Of a DNA stretch of 13,180 bases, positions 1 through 8,029 are shown one piece after another. The notes under the pieces are model-generated. The model was not told the DNA's origin, did no database searches, and saw only the letters and a program-made list of their open reading frames with translations. The stretch comes from Spirochaetia bacterium (GTDB taxonomy: Bacteria; Spirochaetota; Spirochaetia; Treponematales; Rectinemataceae). The translations under genes and the position numbers were made by a program. The stretch is from NCBI GenBank assembly GCA_021286925.1, contig JAJTBL010000020.1, positions 1-13,180 on the forward strand, read 5' to 3'. Position 1 is the first letter of the stretch. Each line of letters starts with the position of its first letter.

Positions 1-316
1 CGATACAATCCTTGCAAAGCTCAAAACTGTCGCCATGGTCAAGATGGAGGACGATGGGAATCGGGTAGCCGAGCTCCTTGGCGTATTCAACCGCACCTTT
101 GGCCATGTTGCGCAGAAGCGTGGCGTTGGCATATTTTCTCGCGCCAGCCGACACCTGCAGGATGACGGGGCTTTTGGTTTCGACACAAGCCTGGATAATA
201 GCCTGAAGCTGTTCCATATTGTTGAAATTGTAAGCCGGAATGGCGTAGCCGCCTTCGACCGCTTTCTTGAACAATTCAACCGTATTGACCAGCCCCAATT
301 CCTTGTAACTTGTCAT
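1..316 (-). CDS. fba: Fructose-bisphosphate aldolase, class II (5' part, cut by window edge)
   Basis: This enzyme reversibly cleaves fructose 1,6-bisphosphate to dihydroxyacetone phosphate and glyceraldehyde 3-phosphate in cytoplasmic glycolysis and gluconeogenesis, using a divalent metal such as zinc. The first 105 residues are visible. They begin MTSYKELGLVNT, continue with GGYAIPAYNFNN at residues 22-33, and reach HLDHGDS at residues 91-97. In class II aldolases the Asp of HLDHG (D93 here) is the proton donor/acceptor and the His (H94) binds the catalytic metal. The ATG at 314-316 follows a strong GGAGG site, which fixes the start. The rest of the gene, with the remaining metal ligands and phosphate-binding residues, lies left of base 1. 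The gene is transcribed away from the lipoprotein gene. Family assignment is secure. The closest resemblance from memory is to the aldolases of treponemes and clostridia. Confidence 0.95.
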   Translation of the reverse strand, partial: MTSYKELGLVNTVELFKKAVEGGYAIPAYNFNNMEQLQAIIQACVETKSPVILQVSAGARKYANATLLRNMAKGAVEYAKELGYPIPIVLHLDHGDSFELCKDCI

Positions 317-321
317 GATAA

Positions 322-326
322 CCTCC
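322..326 (-). promoter_or_regulatory. Ribosome binding site of fba
   Basis: On the minus strand GGAGG lies five bases upstream of the ATG at 314-316. It is a perfect Shine-Dalgarno core at normal spacing and confirms the aldolase start. Confidence 0.85.
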
Positions 327-367
327 GTTAGGTTTCAGGATTCAGGAGAATCGAGGAAAACTTTGAC

Positions 368-457
368 ATGCATTTATCTTCCATAACCCTGCTTTTGCTG
401 GTAATCTTATGGAACAGGGCGCTCAGCGTCAAGTCTGCCGGAGAGGATGAAGCATGA
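368..457 (+). CDS. Possible 29-codon small ORF coupled to the lipoprotein gene
   Basis: An ATG at 368 opens a 29-residue frame whose TGA stop (455-457) overlaps the ATG of the lipoprotein gene (454-456) as ATGA, the classic arrangement for translational coupling. The peptide starts MHLSSITLLLLVILW, so residues 5-15 are strongly hydrophobic, and it ends in a charged tail. A GAGG at 353-356 is a weak ribosome site with long spacing. The predicted fba promoter lies on the other strand inside this frame, so the stretch may simply be intergenic DNA. I do not recognise the peptide. It could be a leader peptide, a tiny membrane protein or chance. Confidence 0.2.
   Translation: MHLSSITLLLLVILWNRALSVKSAGEDEA
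404..432 (-). promoter_or_regulatory. Predicted sigma-70 type promoter of fba
   Basis: Read on the minus strand there is a TTGACG -35 element (427-432), a 17-base spacer and a TAAGAT -10 element (404-409). The -35 matches consensus at five of six positions and the -10 at four of six. Transcription would start near 397 and give an 80-base leader before the aldolase ATG. It lies inside the 137-base divergent gap between fba and the lipoprotein gene, where such a promoter is expected. This is a prediction from sequence only. Confidence 0.55.
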
Positions 458-1410
458 AAGCTGTTCTTTCAGAAAGAAAATCGAACCAACTGCTTGCCTT
501 CCTTTTAATTTTTCTCGCCGTCATCTGCCTTGCGTCCTGTTCTTCGGAAAAGACGAATGACAACAGCAGCCGCTATTTTCTTTTCGATGAAGCCTTCAGC
601 CAGCTTTTCCCGGTCCTGACAGCCAGGATCGAAAAAGTGGTTCAGGCAGAATCCGCCGGCCAATCCGGCCCTGAACGCGGCCGGATATCGCCCATACCAT
701 CGCTCAAGGGTTCAATCAGCAATCTAATAAGCCAGTGGACTCAGAAGGGAGAGCCGCTGACGATTATTGCAAGCCCGCTCGCCAGAAAGCTCATCCTCGA
801 GGATGGGCGGCTCCAGGGTTCCGCGGCGCTCATCACCCCCTTCGGCGATGTTGTCTACGACTATGACGCCGCCTATGCAAAAATTGCCGAAAACCTGGCA
901 GGCAGGCTGAATTCGATCCAGAAAAAAGAAAAAAGGCAGGCCGTTTGCGGCGTGCTCTTTCAGGAAAATTTCATGCGGCAGGCGAGTGCTTTGGCACGGT
1001 TTGAGGATGTCTTGAAGCAAAAGGCTGGCGGCGCGTCGCTCATTATAAAAAAGGTCGCTATCGGTGCGGACACTGTCGATACAGACAGCAGTTTCACCGC
1101 GCAATTTGAGGAAATACGGCGGGAAAAGCCCGATATGGTGCTGATTGCCGTCGATCACCCGGAACTTGTTCAGCGCTGGGCGCGAGAACCACGGCAGGAA
1201 ACCGAAAAACTTTTTCTTGCTGTGGACGCGAGCAGCTGGGGCGGTTTTTCATTTGACACCCGTTTATTCAACCTGACAATTCTGGGAAATGAAGCCCTCA
1301 TGGCGGACAGGGTTCTGCAAAAAGCGCGCATAAGTGTTCCGGGTCAGCAGGCTGGCGGAAGTCTCGAGCTTGTTGCCCTGCCGATCAGAACGACTTGGTT
1401 CCGAAAATAA
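454..1410 (+). CDS. Putative lipoprotein, possibly with a periplasmic-binding-protein-like fold
   Basis: This 318-residue protein is probably exported and lipid-anchored. A basic N-terminus (residues 1-11) is followed by a hydrophobic segment (12-27) and a lipobox LASC ending at C29, the likely lipidated cysteine. After a Ser/Asn-rich linker the body alternates beta-like hydrophobic runs with helices: LTIIASPLA (102-110), AVCGVLF (163-169), PDMVLIAVDHPEL (226-238), KLFLAVDASSW (252-262). This pattern resembles the two-lobed fold of sugar or BMP-type binding proteins, but that is inference; I cannot name a family or ligand. No ABC permease or ATPase gene lies beside it. The ATG at 454 is chosen because GAGAGG precedes it and it gives a complete signal peptide. 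The 3' end overlaps the convergent tatD gene by 26 bases (1385-1410). Confidence 0.8.
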   Translation: MKAVLSERKSNQLLAFLLIFLAVICLASCSSEKTNDNSSRYFLFDEAFSQLFPVLTARIEKVVQAESAGQSGPERGRISPIPSLKGSISNLISQWTQKGEPLTIIASPLARKLILEDGRLQGSAALITPFGDVVYDYDAAYAKIAENLAGRLNSIQKKEKRQAVCGVLFQENFMRQASALARFEDVLKQKAGGASLIIKKVAIGADTVDTDSSFTAQFEEIRREKPDMVLIAVDHPELVQRWAREPRQETEKLFLAVDASSWGGFSFDTRLFNLTILGNEALMADRVLQKARISVPGQQAGGSLELVALPIRTTWFRK

Positions 1411-2191
1411 TTCCGGCGTTTTGCTGAACAATTCCCGCAAGTTTATCGGCTGTCGAATTTCTCAGGCCCGCGGCAATTTCATAGGTTCTTGCGATATCGG
1501 CACTGGAAGCGGGCTTGCCCCGCAGGGGTTCCGGATTGAGATAGGGAGCGTCGGTTTCCAGCAAAAGCCTTGAGTCCGGCACGAGGCGCAAAGCCTCCCG
1601 CAGCTGGGGCGCGTTTCGGTAGCTCAGATTCCCGGCAAAGGACAGGTAAAAGCCCAGGCTCAGAAATTGCTCAGCTTCAGCGGGTGAGTAGCTGAAGCAA
1701 TGAATAATAGCCCTGAGGCGTGCTCCACCGGTCTTCAGACCCGAAAATGTATCCTCAAAGGCATCCCGTGAGTGCACTATGAGCGGCAGGCTCTGTTCGC
1801 CAGCCAGTTCGATTTGTTTTTCAAAGAGGCGGATCTGAGCGCCCCGGCTTCCATCCATGTGGAAATAATCCAGGCCGCACTCGCCTATCGCCGCAACCCG
1901 CCCGCTAGCGCAATCATCTTTGAGGCGAGAGAGGCTTTCATCCTGATTATCGAGTGCGGTCTGCGATGGCCAGATGCCCGCAGAGAATTTCAGCCAGGCA
2001 TACCGGCCGAAGACTCCCAGCCGCGGCGCCAGATCACCAGCTTCCGTCCCGACATCGACGATGAATGGCTTGGGCGAGTCCGCTGAGCCCCGCCTGAGTT
2101 CTTCATATTCATCGAGCAGCGAAAAAAGTTTATGGCGGCCGATTCGCTGTTCACAAAGAGAAAGATGCGCATGCGTGTCAGTATACAGCAA
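1385..2191 (-). CDS. tatD: TatD family metal-dependent hydrolase (deoxyribonuclease)
   Basis: TatD proteins are cytoplasmic TIM-barrel metalloenzymes; characterised members are 3'-5' exonucleases or DNases linked to DNA repair, though many paralogues (YcfH/YjjV type) have no settled substrate. All metal-site motifs are present over 268 residues: TDTHAHL with H7 and H9, GECGLDYF with E104, LIVHSRDA with H140, IIHCFS with H164, and LETDAPYL with D214. Length is normal for the family (about 260 residues). I place the start at the TTG at 2189-2191, because GGAGG lies five bases upstream and the protein then begins MLYTDTHAHL, as in relatives. A TTG at 2212 would add seven residues but has no ribosome site. 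The gene follows clpB on the same strand with a 30-base gap, so it is probably co-transcribed. Its 3' end overlaps the convergent lipoprotein gene. Confidence 0.92.
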   Translation of the reverse strand: MLYTDTHAHLSLCEQRIGRHKLFSLLDEYEELRRGSADSPKPFIVDVGTEAGDLAPRLGVFGRYAWLKFSAGIWPSQTALDNQDESLSRLKDDCASGRVAAIGECGLDYFHMDGSRGAQIRLFEKQIELAGEQSLPLIVHSRDAFEDTFSGLKTGGARLRAIIHCFSYSPAEAEQFLSLGFYLSFAGNLSYRNAPQLREALRLVPDSRLLLETDAPYLNPEPLRGKPASSADIARTYEIAAGLRNSTADKLAGIVQQNAGIIFGTKSF

Positions 2192-2196
2192 ATCAG

Positions 2197-2201
2197 CCTC
2201 C
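2197..2201 (-). promoter_or_regulatory. Ribosome binding site deciding the TTG start of tatD
   Basis: GGAGG on the minus strand lies five bases upstream of the TTG codon at 2189-2191. No comparable site precedes the alternative TTG at 2212, so this site decides the start. Confidence 0.7.
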
Positions 2202-2221
2202 GCTCGGCCCAAGCCGTGCTA

Positions 2222-4822
<2,601 letters not shown>

Positions 4823-4858
4823 TTGGATTAACCTCGGTAGGATATGTTTTTCATAAAT

Positions 4859-4887
4859 AAGATACAAAACATCAAAAAAAATGGCAA
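4859..4887 (-). promoter_or_regulatory. Predicted sigma-70 type promoter of clpB
   Basis: On the minus strand a TTGCCA -35 element (4882-4887) is separated by exactly 17 bases from a TATCTT -10 element (4859-4864). The initiation point would be near 4852, giving a leader of about 30 bases before the clpB ATG, with GAGG at 4832-4835. I see no CIRCE inverted repeat (TTAGCACTC and its complement) around it, so HrcA control is not indicated. The -35 overlaps the upstream-most start codon of the divergent DUF3783 gene. Confidence 0.5.
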
Positions 4888-5183
4888 ATTTCAAACTGGA
4901 AATTCATAGCTCTGCGGCATTGGATTCTTTGCCAAAGCAGGATACAATGCGGGTCATCATGGAAGACTTCAAAGCGGTCATATTGCACGGTTTTTCGAAT
5001 GAAGAAGCCCTGGCCATCATGCGGGCAGTCAAAAGTCTCGGAATTGCAGCAAACCAGACAGCCTTTGCTACGACAACGCCCACCAGCCTGCAATGGAAGG
5101 TGGAATACCTCCTCGAGCATCTGCACGAGGAGCACGAGATGATGCAGACCAGGCTGGCGGAGCAAAAAAAAGCCGGACGCTGA
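4881..5183 (+). CDS. DUF3783 domain-containing small protein
   Basis: This protein of up to 100 residues has the pattern of the DUF3783 family: a hydrophobic FKAVILHGFSNEEALAIMRAVKSLG segment (about residues 30-53 of the long form; quoted in outline), an AFATTTPTSLQWKVEYLL stretch (61-78) with the conserved Thr-rich strand and Trp, and an EHLHEEHEMM tail (79-88). Function is unknown for the family; the protein has no signal peptide or membrane segment and is probably cytoplasmic. The start is uncertain. The ATG at 4881 has no ribosome site and overlaps the clpB -35 element. The in-frame ATGs at 4947 (MRVIMEDF) and 4959 (MEDFKAVI) lie just before the domain, and a promoter-like sequence (4920-4948) precedes them, so the mature gene may encode only 74-78 residues. 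Its 3' end carries the terminator of argR. It is divergent from clpB. Confidence 0.75.
   Translation: MANFKLEIHSSAALDSLPKQDTMRVIMEDFKAVILHGFSNEEALAIMRAVKSLGIAANQTAFATTTPTSLQWKVEYLLEHLHEEHEMMQTRLAEQKKAGR
4920..4948 (+). promoter_or_regulatory. Possible promoter inside the annotated 5' end of the DUF3783 gene
   Basis: A TTGGAT -35-like element (4920-4925), a 17-base spacer and a TACAAT -10-like element (4943-4948, five of six matches) lie on the plus strand. Initiation near 4955 would put the ATG at 4959 almost at the 5' end of the RNA, a leaderless or nearly leaderless message. If this is the real promoter, the protein starts at 4959 and not 4881. Confidence 0.35.
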
Positions 5184-5193
5184 TCCGTCCGGC
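5164..5193 (-). terminator. Rho-independent terminator of argR
   Basis: Read on the minus strand, a perfect 8-bp GC-rich stem (GCCGGACG pairing with CGTCCGGC, 5172-5179 and 5186-5193) with a six-base loop is followed by eight T residues (5164-5171). It starts 23 bases after the argR stop codon. It lies inside the last codons of the convergent DUF3783 gene, where the T tract reads as the Lys-Lys codons before the C-terminal Ala-Gly-Arg. Confidence 0.85.
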
Positions 5194-5215
5194 CTGCTCA
5201 CATTTCATTCACCCT

Positions 5216-5692
5216 TCACTCTGGATCGAAATCAGGAATTTTTTCCTTGAGCGCCTTGACAAAATCCTCGCCCTTGACGCCCTGTTTGAGCGCGATAAAT
5301 ACGACATTATCACGGCCGGAAATGGTGCCGAGCACCTCATCCAGGCCCATGTTGTCGATCGCCAGGGCTACTGAATCGCTGTGACCGGAAAACGTACGGA
5401 CTACAACCAGACTTTCATTCCAATCGACGGAAACATAGCCGCGCAAAAAATCCTGAACCAGATGGCGCTCGGATTCTTTCCGTTCCTCATCCGACGGAAT
5501 TGTGTAATAGTAGCCGGAATGGCCATCGGCGACCTTGCCTACTTTCAGATACTTGAGATCCCGAGAAAGCGTCGCCTGGGTGACGGTATACCCTTCTTCA
5601 ACCAACAGCTGGAGCAGTGTATCCTGGGAATCGATTCGATGCGTTTTGATGAGGTTTCGAATAACCTTGAGTCTTTCAAGTCGTTCTTTCAT
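5216..5692 (-). CDS. argR: Arginine repressor ArgR family regulator
   Basis: ArgR proteins are hexameric DNA-binding regulators of arginine biosynthesis and catabolism genes. This 158-residue protein has normal length. The N-terminal winged helix-turn-helix covers about residues 1-65, with the recognition region YTVTQATLSRDLKYLKV at 35-51. The C-terminal oligomerisation and arginine-binding domain covers about 82-155 and contains D113 in AIDNMG and the loop GTISGRDNVVFI at 122-133. In typical ArgR this loop reads GDD, and the two Asp residues contact the arginine ligand; here the first is Arg (R127) and only D128 remains. The nearby GxA-type contact is also unusual (SGHSD, 102-106). The ATG at 5690-5692 has a GGAG about 11 bases upstream. 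The gene has its own promoter with an ARG-box-like palindrome and its own terminator, so it is likely a self-regulated single-gene unit. No arginine pathway gene is visible nearby. Confidence 0.93.
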   Translation of the reverse strand: MKERLERLKVIRNLIKTHRIDSQDTLLQLLVEEGYTVTQATLSRDLKYLKVGKVADGHSGYYYTIPSDEERKESERHLVQDFLRGYVSVDWNESLVVVRTFSGHSDSVALAIDNMGLDEVLGTISGRDNVVFIALKQGVKGEDFVKALKEKIPDFDPE

Positions 5693-5727
5693 AGCAGAGG
5701 TTTCTCCATATAAAACAAAAGCTGTTC

Positions 5728-5757
5728 ATTATTGCATGAAAATGCAGATTTTGGCAA
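5728..5757 (-). promoter_or_regulatory. Predicted promoter of argR
   Basis: On the minus strand a TTGCCA -35 element (5752-5757) is followed after 18 bases by an AATAAT -10 element (5728-5733), which matches consensus at five of six positions. Initiation near 5720 leaves a leader of about 28 bases. The spacer holds the palindromic ARG-box candidate. Confidence 0.5.
5733..5746. promoter_or_regulatory. ARG-box-like operator in the argR promoter
   Basis: TGCAT, four bases, ATGCA form a perfect palindrome with the same geometry as an ARG box half-pair (consensus TGAAT, four bases, ATTCA). On the minus strand the right half reads ATGCAAT, which fits the Bacillus AhrC-type consensus (ATKCAAK). The site fills the spacer between the predicted -35 and -10 elements, so a bound repressor would block RNA polymerase. 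Only one such box is seen; strong ArgR sites often come in pairs. Confidence 0.45.
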
Positions 5758-5786
5758 GGACAACCGCGGACGTATCGATAAGAATC

Positions 5787-6857
5787 CTATTGCCGGTTCC
5801 ACCCAAGTTTTGCCTGAATCCCATGAAAGAACATGTCCCAGTTGGTACGGTTTTCAAAAAATGCGCGGGCAGACTCATATCCGGAATCGTACAGCTTCCG
5901 ATAGGTTTCATCGCCTGTATCCACGTCGAAATATGTTGACGGCACACCTTTGTCGTCGATAAAAATAGTCCTTCCCTTGTTTTTTTCGTTCATGGCTATC
6001 AGATGCTCCTGCACCAGCAGAAGGGATTCAAAAAGGGCGCTCAGATAGTCCACAAGCCCATCAACCTTTTTATACCGGGTTTCGCTGGGGGATGTGAAAA
6101 TGAACATGCCAAGCGTCTCGGTATTGACGCCATTGACGATTTTTTTGCCGTACCGAGGGTCGTCGAAAAGATTGATAGGATAGTTCCACATGATACCGCC
6201 GTCGGCATAGCTCTGCGGCTCACTGGTGCCCGGATACTGGTACTCAATTGATTCGAAATAAAATGGAATGGACATGGAAATTCTCGCGGCGAGCGCAACT
6301 TCCATATCCGGCGTCGTTTCGTAGGAAAAAACACGGCTCATCCGGTTGCTGATGTCGGTACCGGTAATGTAGAGGTCCAGAAAATCTCGGCCGCCTGCGT
6401 GGATTTCAGGATTCCTGAAATCAGCGAAGGTATAGCTGTCCTTTGCAACCGTAAATTGCTCAGCGATGACATTTTTAAGCCAGGTATAGAAATAGTCGCT
6501 TGAATACCAACCGCGGTCCTGGATGAAACGCATCGAGCACTGGACATTTTTAAAAACAGACCGAAACTGATTTCTGATGGCAAGGGGACTGGCCTTGAGA
6601 AATCTGACGTGTTCTTCAGTCTTTGTCCCCTCGCTGGGTACTTTTCGATATTCCAAACTGTCGCTGATTCTGTGAATTTCGTCAAAAGAGGAAAAATTCA
6701 TGGAGAGAACTGTCGCCGTGATCGCTCCGGCAGAGGTTCCGGCGACGCGCTCAATCGAACGCATGAGACCCTTTTCATAAAGAAATTGCAAGGCGCCGAG
6801 GTATGCGATTCCGCGAACACCACCGCCTTTGAAAACAAGATTCCTGTATGTAGGCAT
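5787..6857 (-). CDS. Patatin-like phospholipase family protein
   Basis: Patatin-like enzymes are Ser-Asp dyad lipid acyl hydrolases. The 356-residue protein shows the full active site: oxyanion-hole loop GGGVRG (11-16), nucleophile elbow GTSAG with S42 (40-44) and the DGG motif with D219 (219-221). There is no signal peptide or membrane segment, so it is likely cytoplasmic or membrane-associated; the lipid substrate is unknown. The start is the ATG at 6855-6857 (MPTYRNLVFKGGG), because the fold begins right there. In-frame ATGs at 6893 and 6908 would add 12-17 residues unlike the family. The chosen ATG has no ribosome site at normal spacing: a GGAGG lies about 24 bases upstream, and a perfect inverted repeat covers the start codon. 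No clear terminator follows; argR starts 94 bases downstream from its own promoter. The gene is divergent from kamA. Confidence 0.9.
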   Translation of the reverse strand: MPTYRNLVFKGGGVRGIAYLGALQFLYEKGLMRSIERVAGTSAGAITATVLSMNFSSFDEIHRISDSLEYRKVPSEGTKTEEHVRFLKASPLAIRNQFRSVFKNVQCSMRFIQDRGWYSSDYFYTWLKNVIAEQFTVAKDSYTFADFRNPEIHAGGRDFLDLYITGTDISNRMSRVFSYETTPDMEVALAARISMSIPFYFESIEYQYPGTSEPQSYADGGIMWNYPINLFDDPRYGKKIVNGVNTETLGMFIFTSPSETRYKKVDGLVDYLSALFESLLLVQEHLIAMNEKNKGRTIFIDDKGVPSTYFDVDTGDETYRKLYDSGYESARAFFENRTNWDMFFHGIQAKLGWNRQ

Positions 6858-6874
6858 GCTATCAGTATAGCATG
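6855..6874. repeat. Perfect 20-base inverted repeat covering the patatin start codon, with embedded -10-like sequence
   Basis: CATGCTAT, four bases, ATAGCATG form two perfect 8-base arms. The start codon of the patatin gene is the last three bases on the minus strand. The centre reads TGCTATACT on that strand, an extended -10-like element ending six bases before the ATG. The repeat could be an operator, an RNA hairpin hiding the start codon, or the core of a promoter for a leaderless message. A GGAGG (6882-6886) lies just upstream and serves no full-length frame. Confidence 0.6.
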
Positions 6875-6937
6875 ACCGGCCGCCTCCTTGCATAGGACTC
6901 GGTTGCATAAATTGAGCTTTGGCGATAGGCTTTCATC

Positions 6938-8014
6938 ATGCAGGAATCATGGCAGAACGAAATGCGGCGGAGAATCACGGATTTGACCGATGAGCAGAAT
7001 TCCAAACTTATCCATGAATTGGTACAAAAAAACGCACTGCCCTTCGCGGCGACTGATTATTGGCTTTCGCTTGCCGATGAAGATTACCGGACCTGCAAAC
7101 GGGATGACCGCGGCGTACCGCTGGATCCGATCCTCGCCCAGGCTTTGCCGTCACCGGCGGAGCTTGAGTTTTCAGCGCTTGAAAGCATCGACCCGCTCAA
7201 TGAATCCACGCATTCGCCCTATCCGCGGATTGTCCATCAATACCCATCGCGGATACTGCTCCGGACAACCGGCGAATGCGCACTCTTCTGCCGGCATTGT
7301 TTCAGGCGAAGCCTTCTGCCGCAGGAGCGCGGCTTTATTTCAGAAAGCACGGAAAACAAGCTCACAGACTACCTGAAAGCCCATCAGGAAGTGCGTGAAG
7401 TGCTCATCTCGGGCGGAGACCCGCTGACTGCCTCAGATGCCCGGCTGGCAAAGCTTTTTACAGGCATCCGGGAAGCCGGCGCGAATATTCTCATCAGGCT
7501 TTGCACACGGATGCCGGTCAGCCTGCCCTCACGGGTAAGCCCGGAATTTCTCGGCATGCTGAAAGGGTTCAAACCATTGCAGGTGGTTCTGCATATCAAC
7601 CATCCGAAAGAGCTTTCTGATGTTTTTATCGAAAAGGCAGGGCTGTTTTTAGAAGCGGGTCTTCCCGTGCACAGCCAGACTGTTCTCCTGCGAGGCATCA
7701 ACGACAACCCCGAAACCTTGGTCAGTCTTTTTTCCAGGCTGACGCGAATCGGCATCGATCCGTATTACTTGTTTCAGGGGGATCTGGCAGCGGGCACAGG
7801 GCATTTCCGTGTTCCGATGTCCCGGGGGTTGGCGCTGTATGAGGAACTCAGAAAACAGCTGTCGGGGCTGGAATTGCCGCGCTTTGCGGTTGACGCGCCC
7901 GACGGCGCCGGGAAACTGTACCTGCCGGAAAGCGTTGTCGGACGCGAGGGCGATTTCTGGATATTGCGGGCTCCGGATGGTTCGCTCCACCGATATCCCG
8001 AAGAAACCGATTAA
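6938..8014 (+). CDS. kamA: KamA family radical SAM protein, lysine 2,3-aminomutase
   Basis: Lysine 2,3-aminomutase converts L-lysine to L-beta-lysine with a [4Fe-4S] cluster, S-adenosylmethionine and pyridoxal phosphate. In 358 residues the key positions are visible: radical SAM cysteines C114, C118 and C121 (CALFCRHC), LISGGDPL (156-163), LRGINDNPE (251-259), D282 in FQGDLAAG, and D319 and K326 in VDAPDGAGK. From memory of the Clostridium subterminale enzyme, these equal its Cys125/129/132, Asp293, Asp330 (lysine binding) and Lys337 (PLP), all shifted by exactly 11. The fit to KamA is therefore better than to the EF-P modifier EpmB, which ends differently. The C-terminal tail with the clostridial zinc cysteines is absent. 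The ATG at 6938 has only a weak AGG upstream. No beta-lysine acetyltransferase (ablB), efp or epmA gene is in view, so its use (osmolyte, catabolism or EF-P) is open. It is convergent with guaA, 15 bases apart. Confidence 0.92.
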   Translation: MQESWQNEMRRRITDLTDEQNSKLIHELVQKNALPFAATDYWLSLADEDYRTCKRDDRGVPLDPILAQALPSPAELEFSALESIDPLNESTHSPYPRIVHQYPSRILLRTTGECALFCRHCFRRSLLPQERGFISESTENKLTDYLKAHQEVREVLISGGDPLTASDARLAKLFTGIREAGANILIRLCTRMPVSLPSRVSPEFLGMLKGFKPLQVVLHINHPKELSDVFIEKAGLFLEAGLPVHSQTVLLRGINDNPETLVSLFSRLTRIGIDPYYLFQGDLAAGTGHFRVPMSRGLALYEELRKQLSGLELPRFAVDAPDGAGKLYLPESVVGREGDFWILRAPDGSLHRYPEETD

Positions 8015-8029
8015 AAGCGAGGCTTCAGC

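Noticed and set aside
35..331. 98-codon plus-strand frame near the left edge
   Set aside because: It is the shadow of the aldolase gene on the minus strand, whose GGAGG site and conserved residues leave no doubt.
363..390. Perfect TTGACA -35 on the plus strand as promoter of the lipoprotein gene
   Set aside because: No acceptable -10 element lies at 16-18 bases; the best (CATAAC) is only 13 bases away.
4823..4880. CIRCE or other heat-shock operator upstream of clpB
   Set aside because: No TTAGCACTC/GAGTGCTAA-type repeat is present.
6888..6909. Direct repeat TTGCATA upstream of kamA
   Set aside because: Two seven-base copies 15 bases apart are easily due to chance and do not align with promoter elements.
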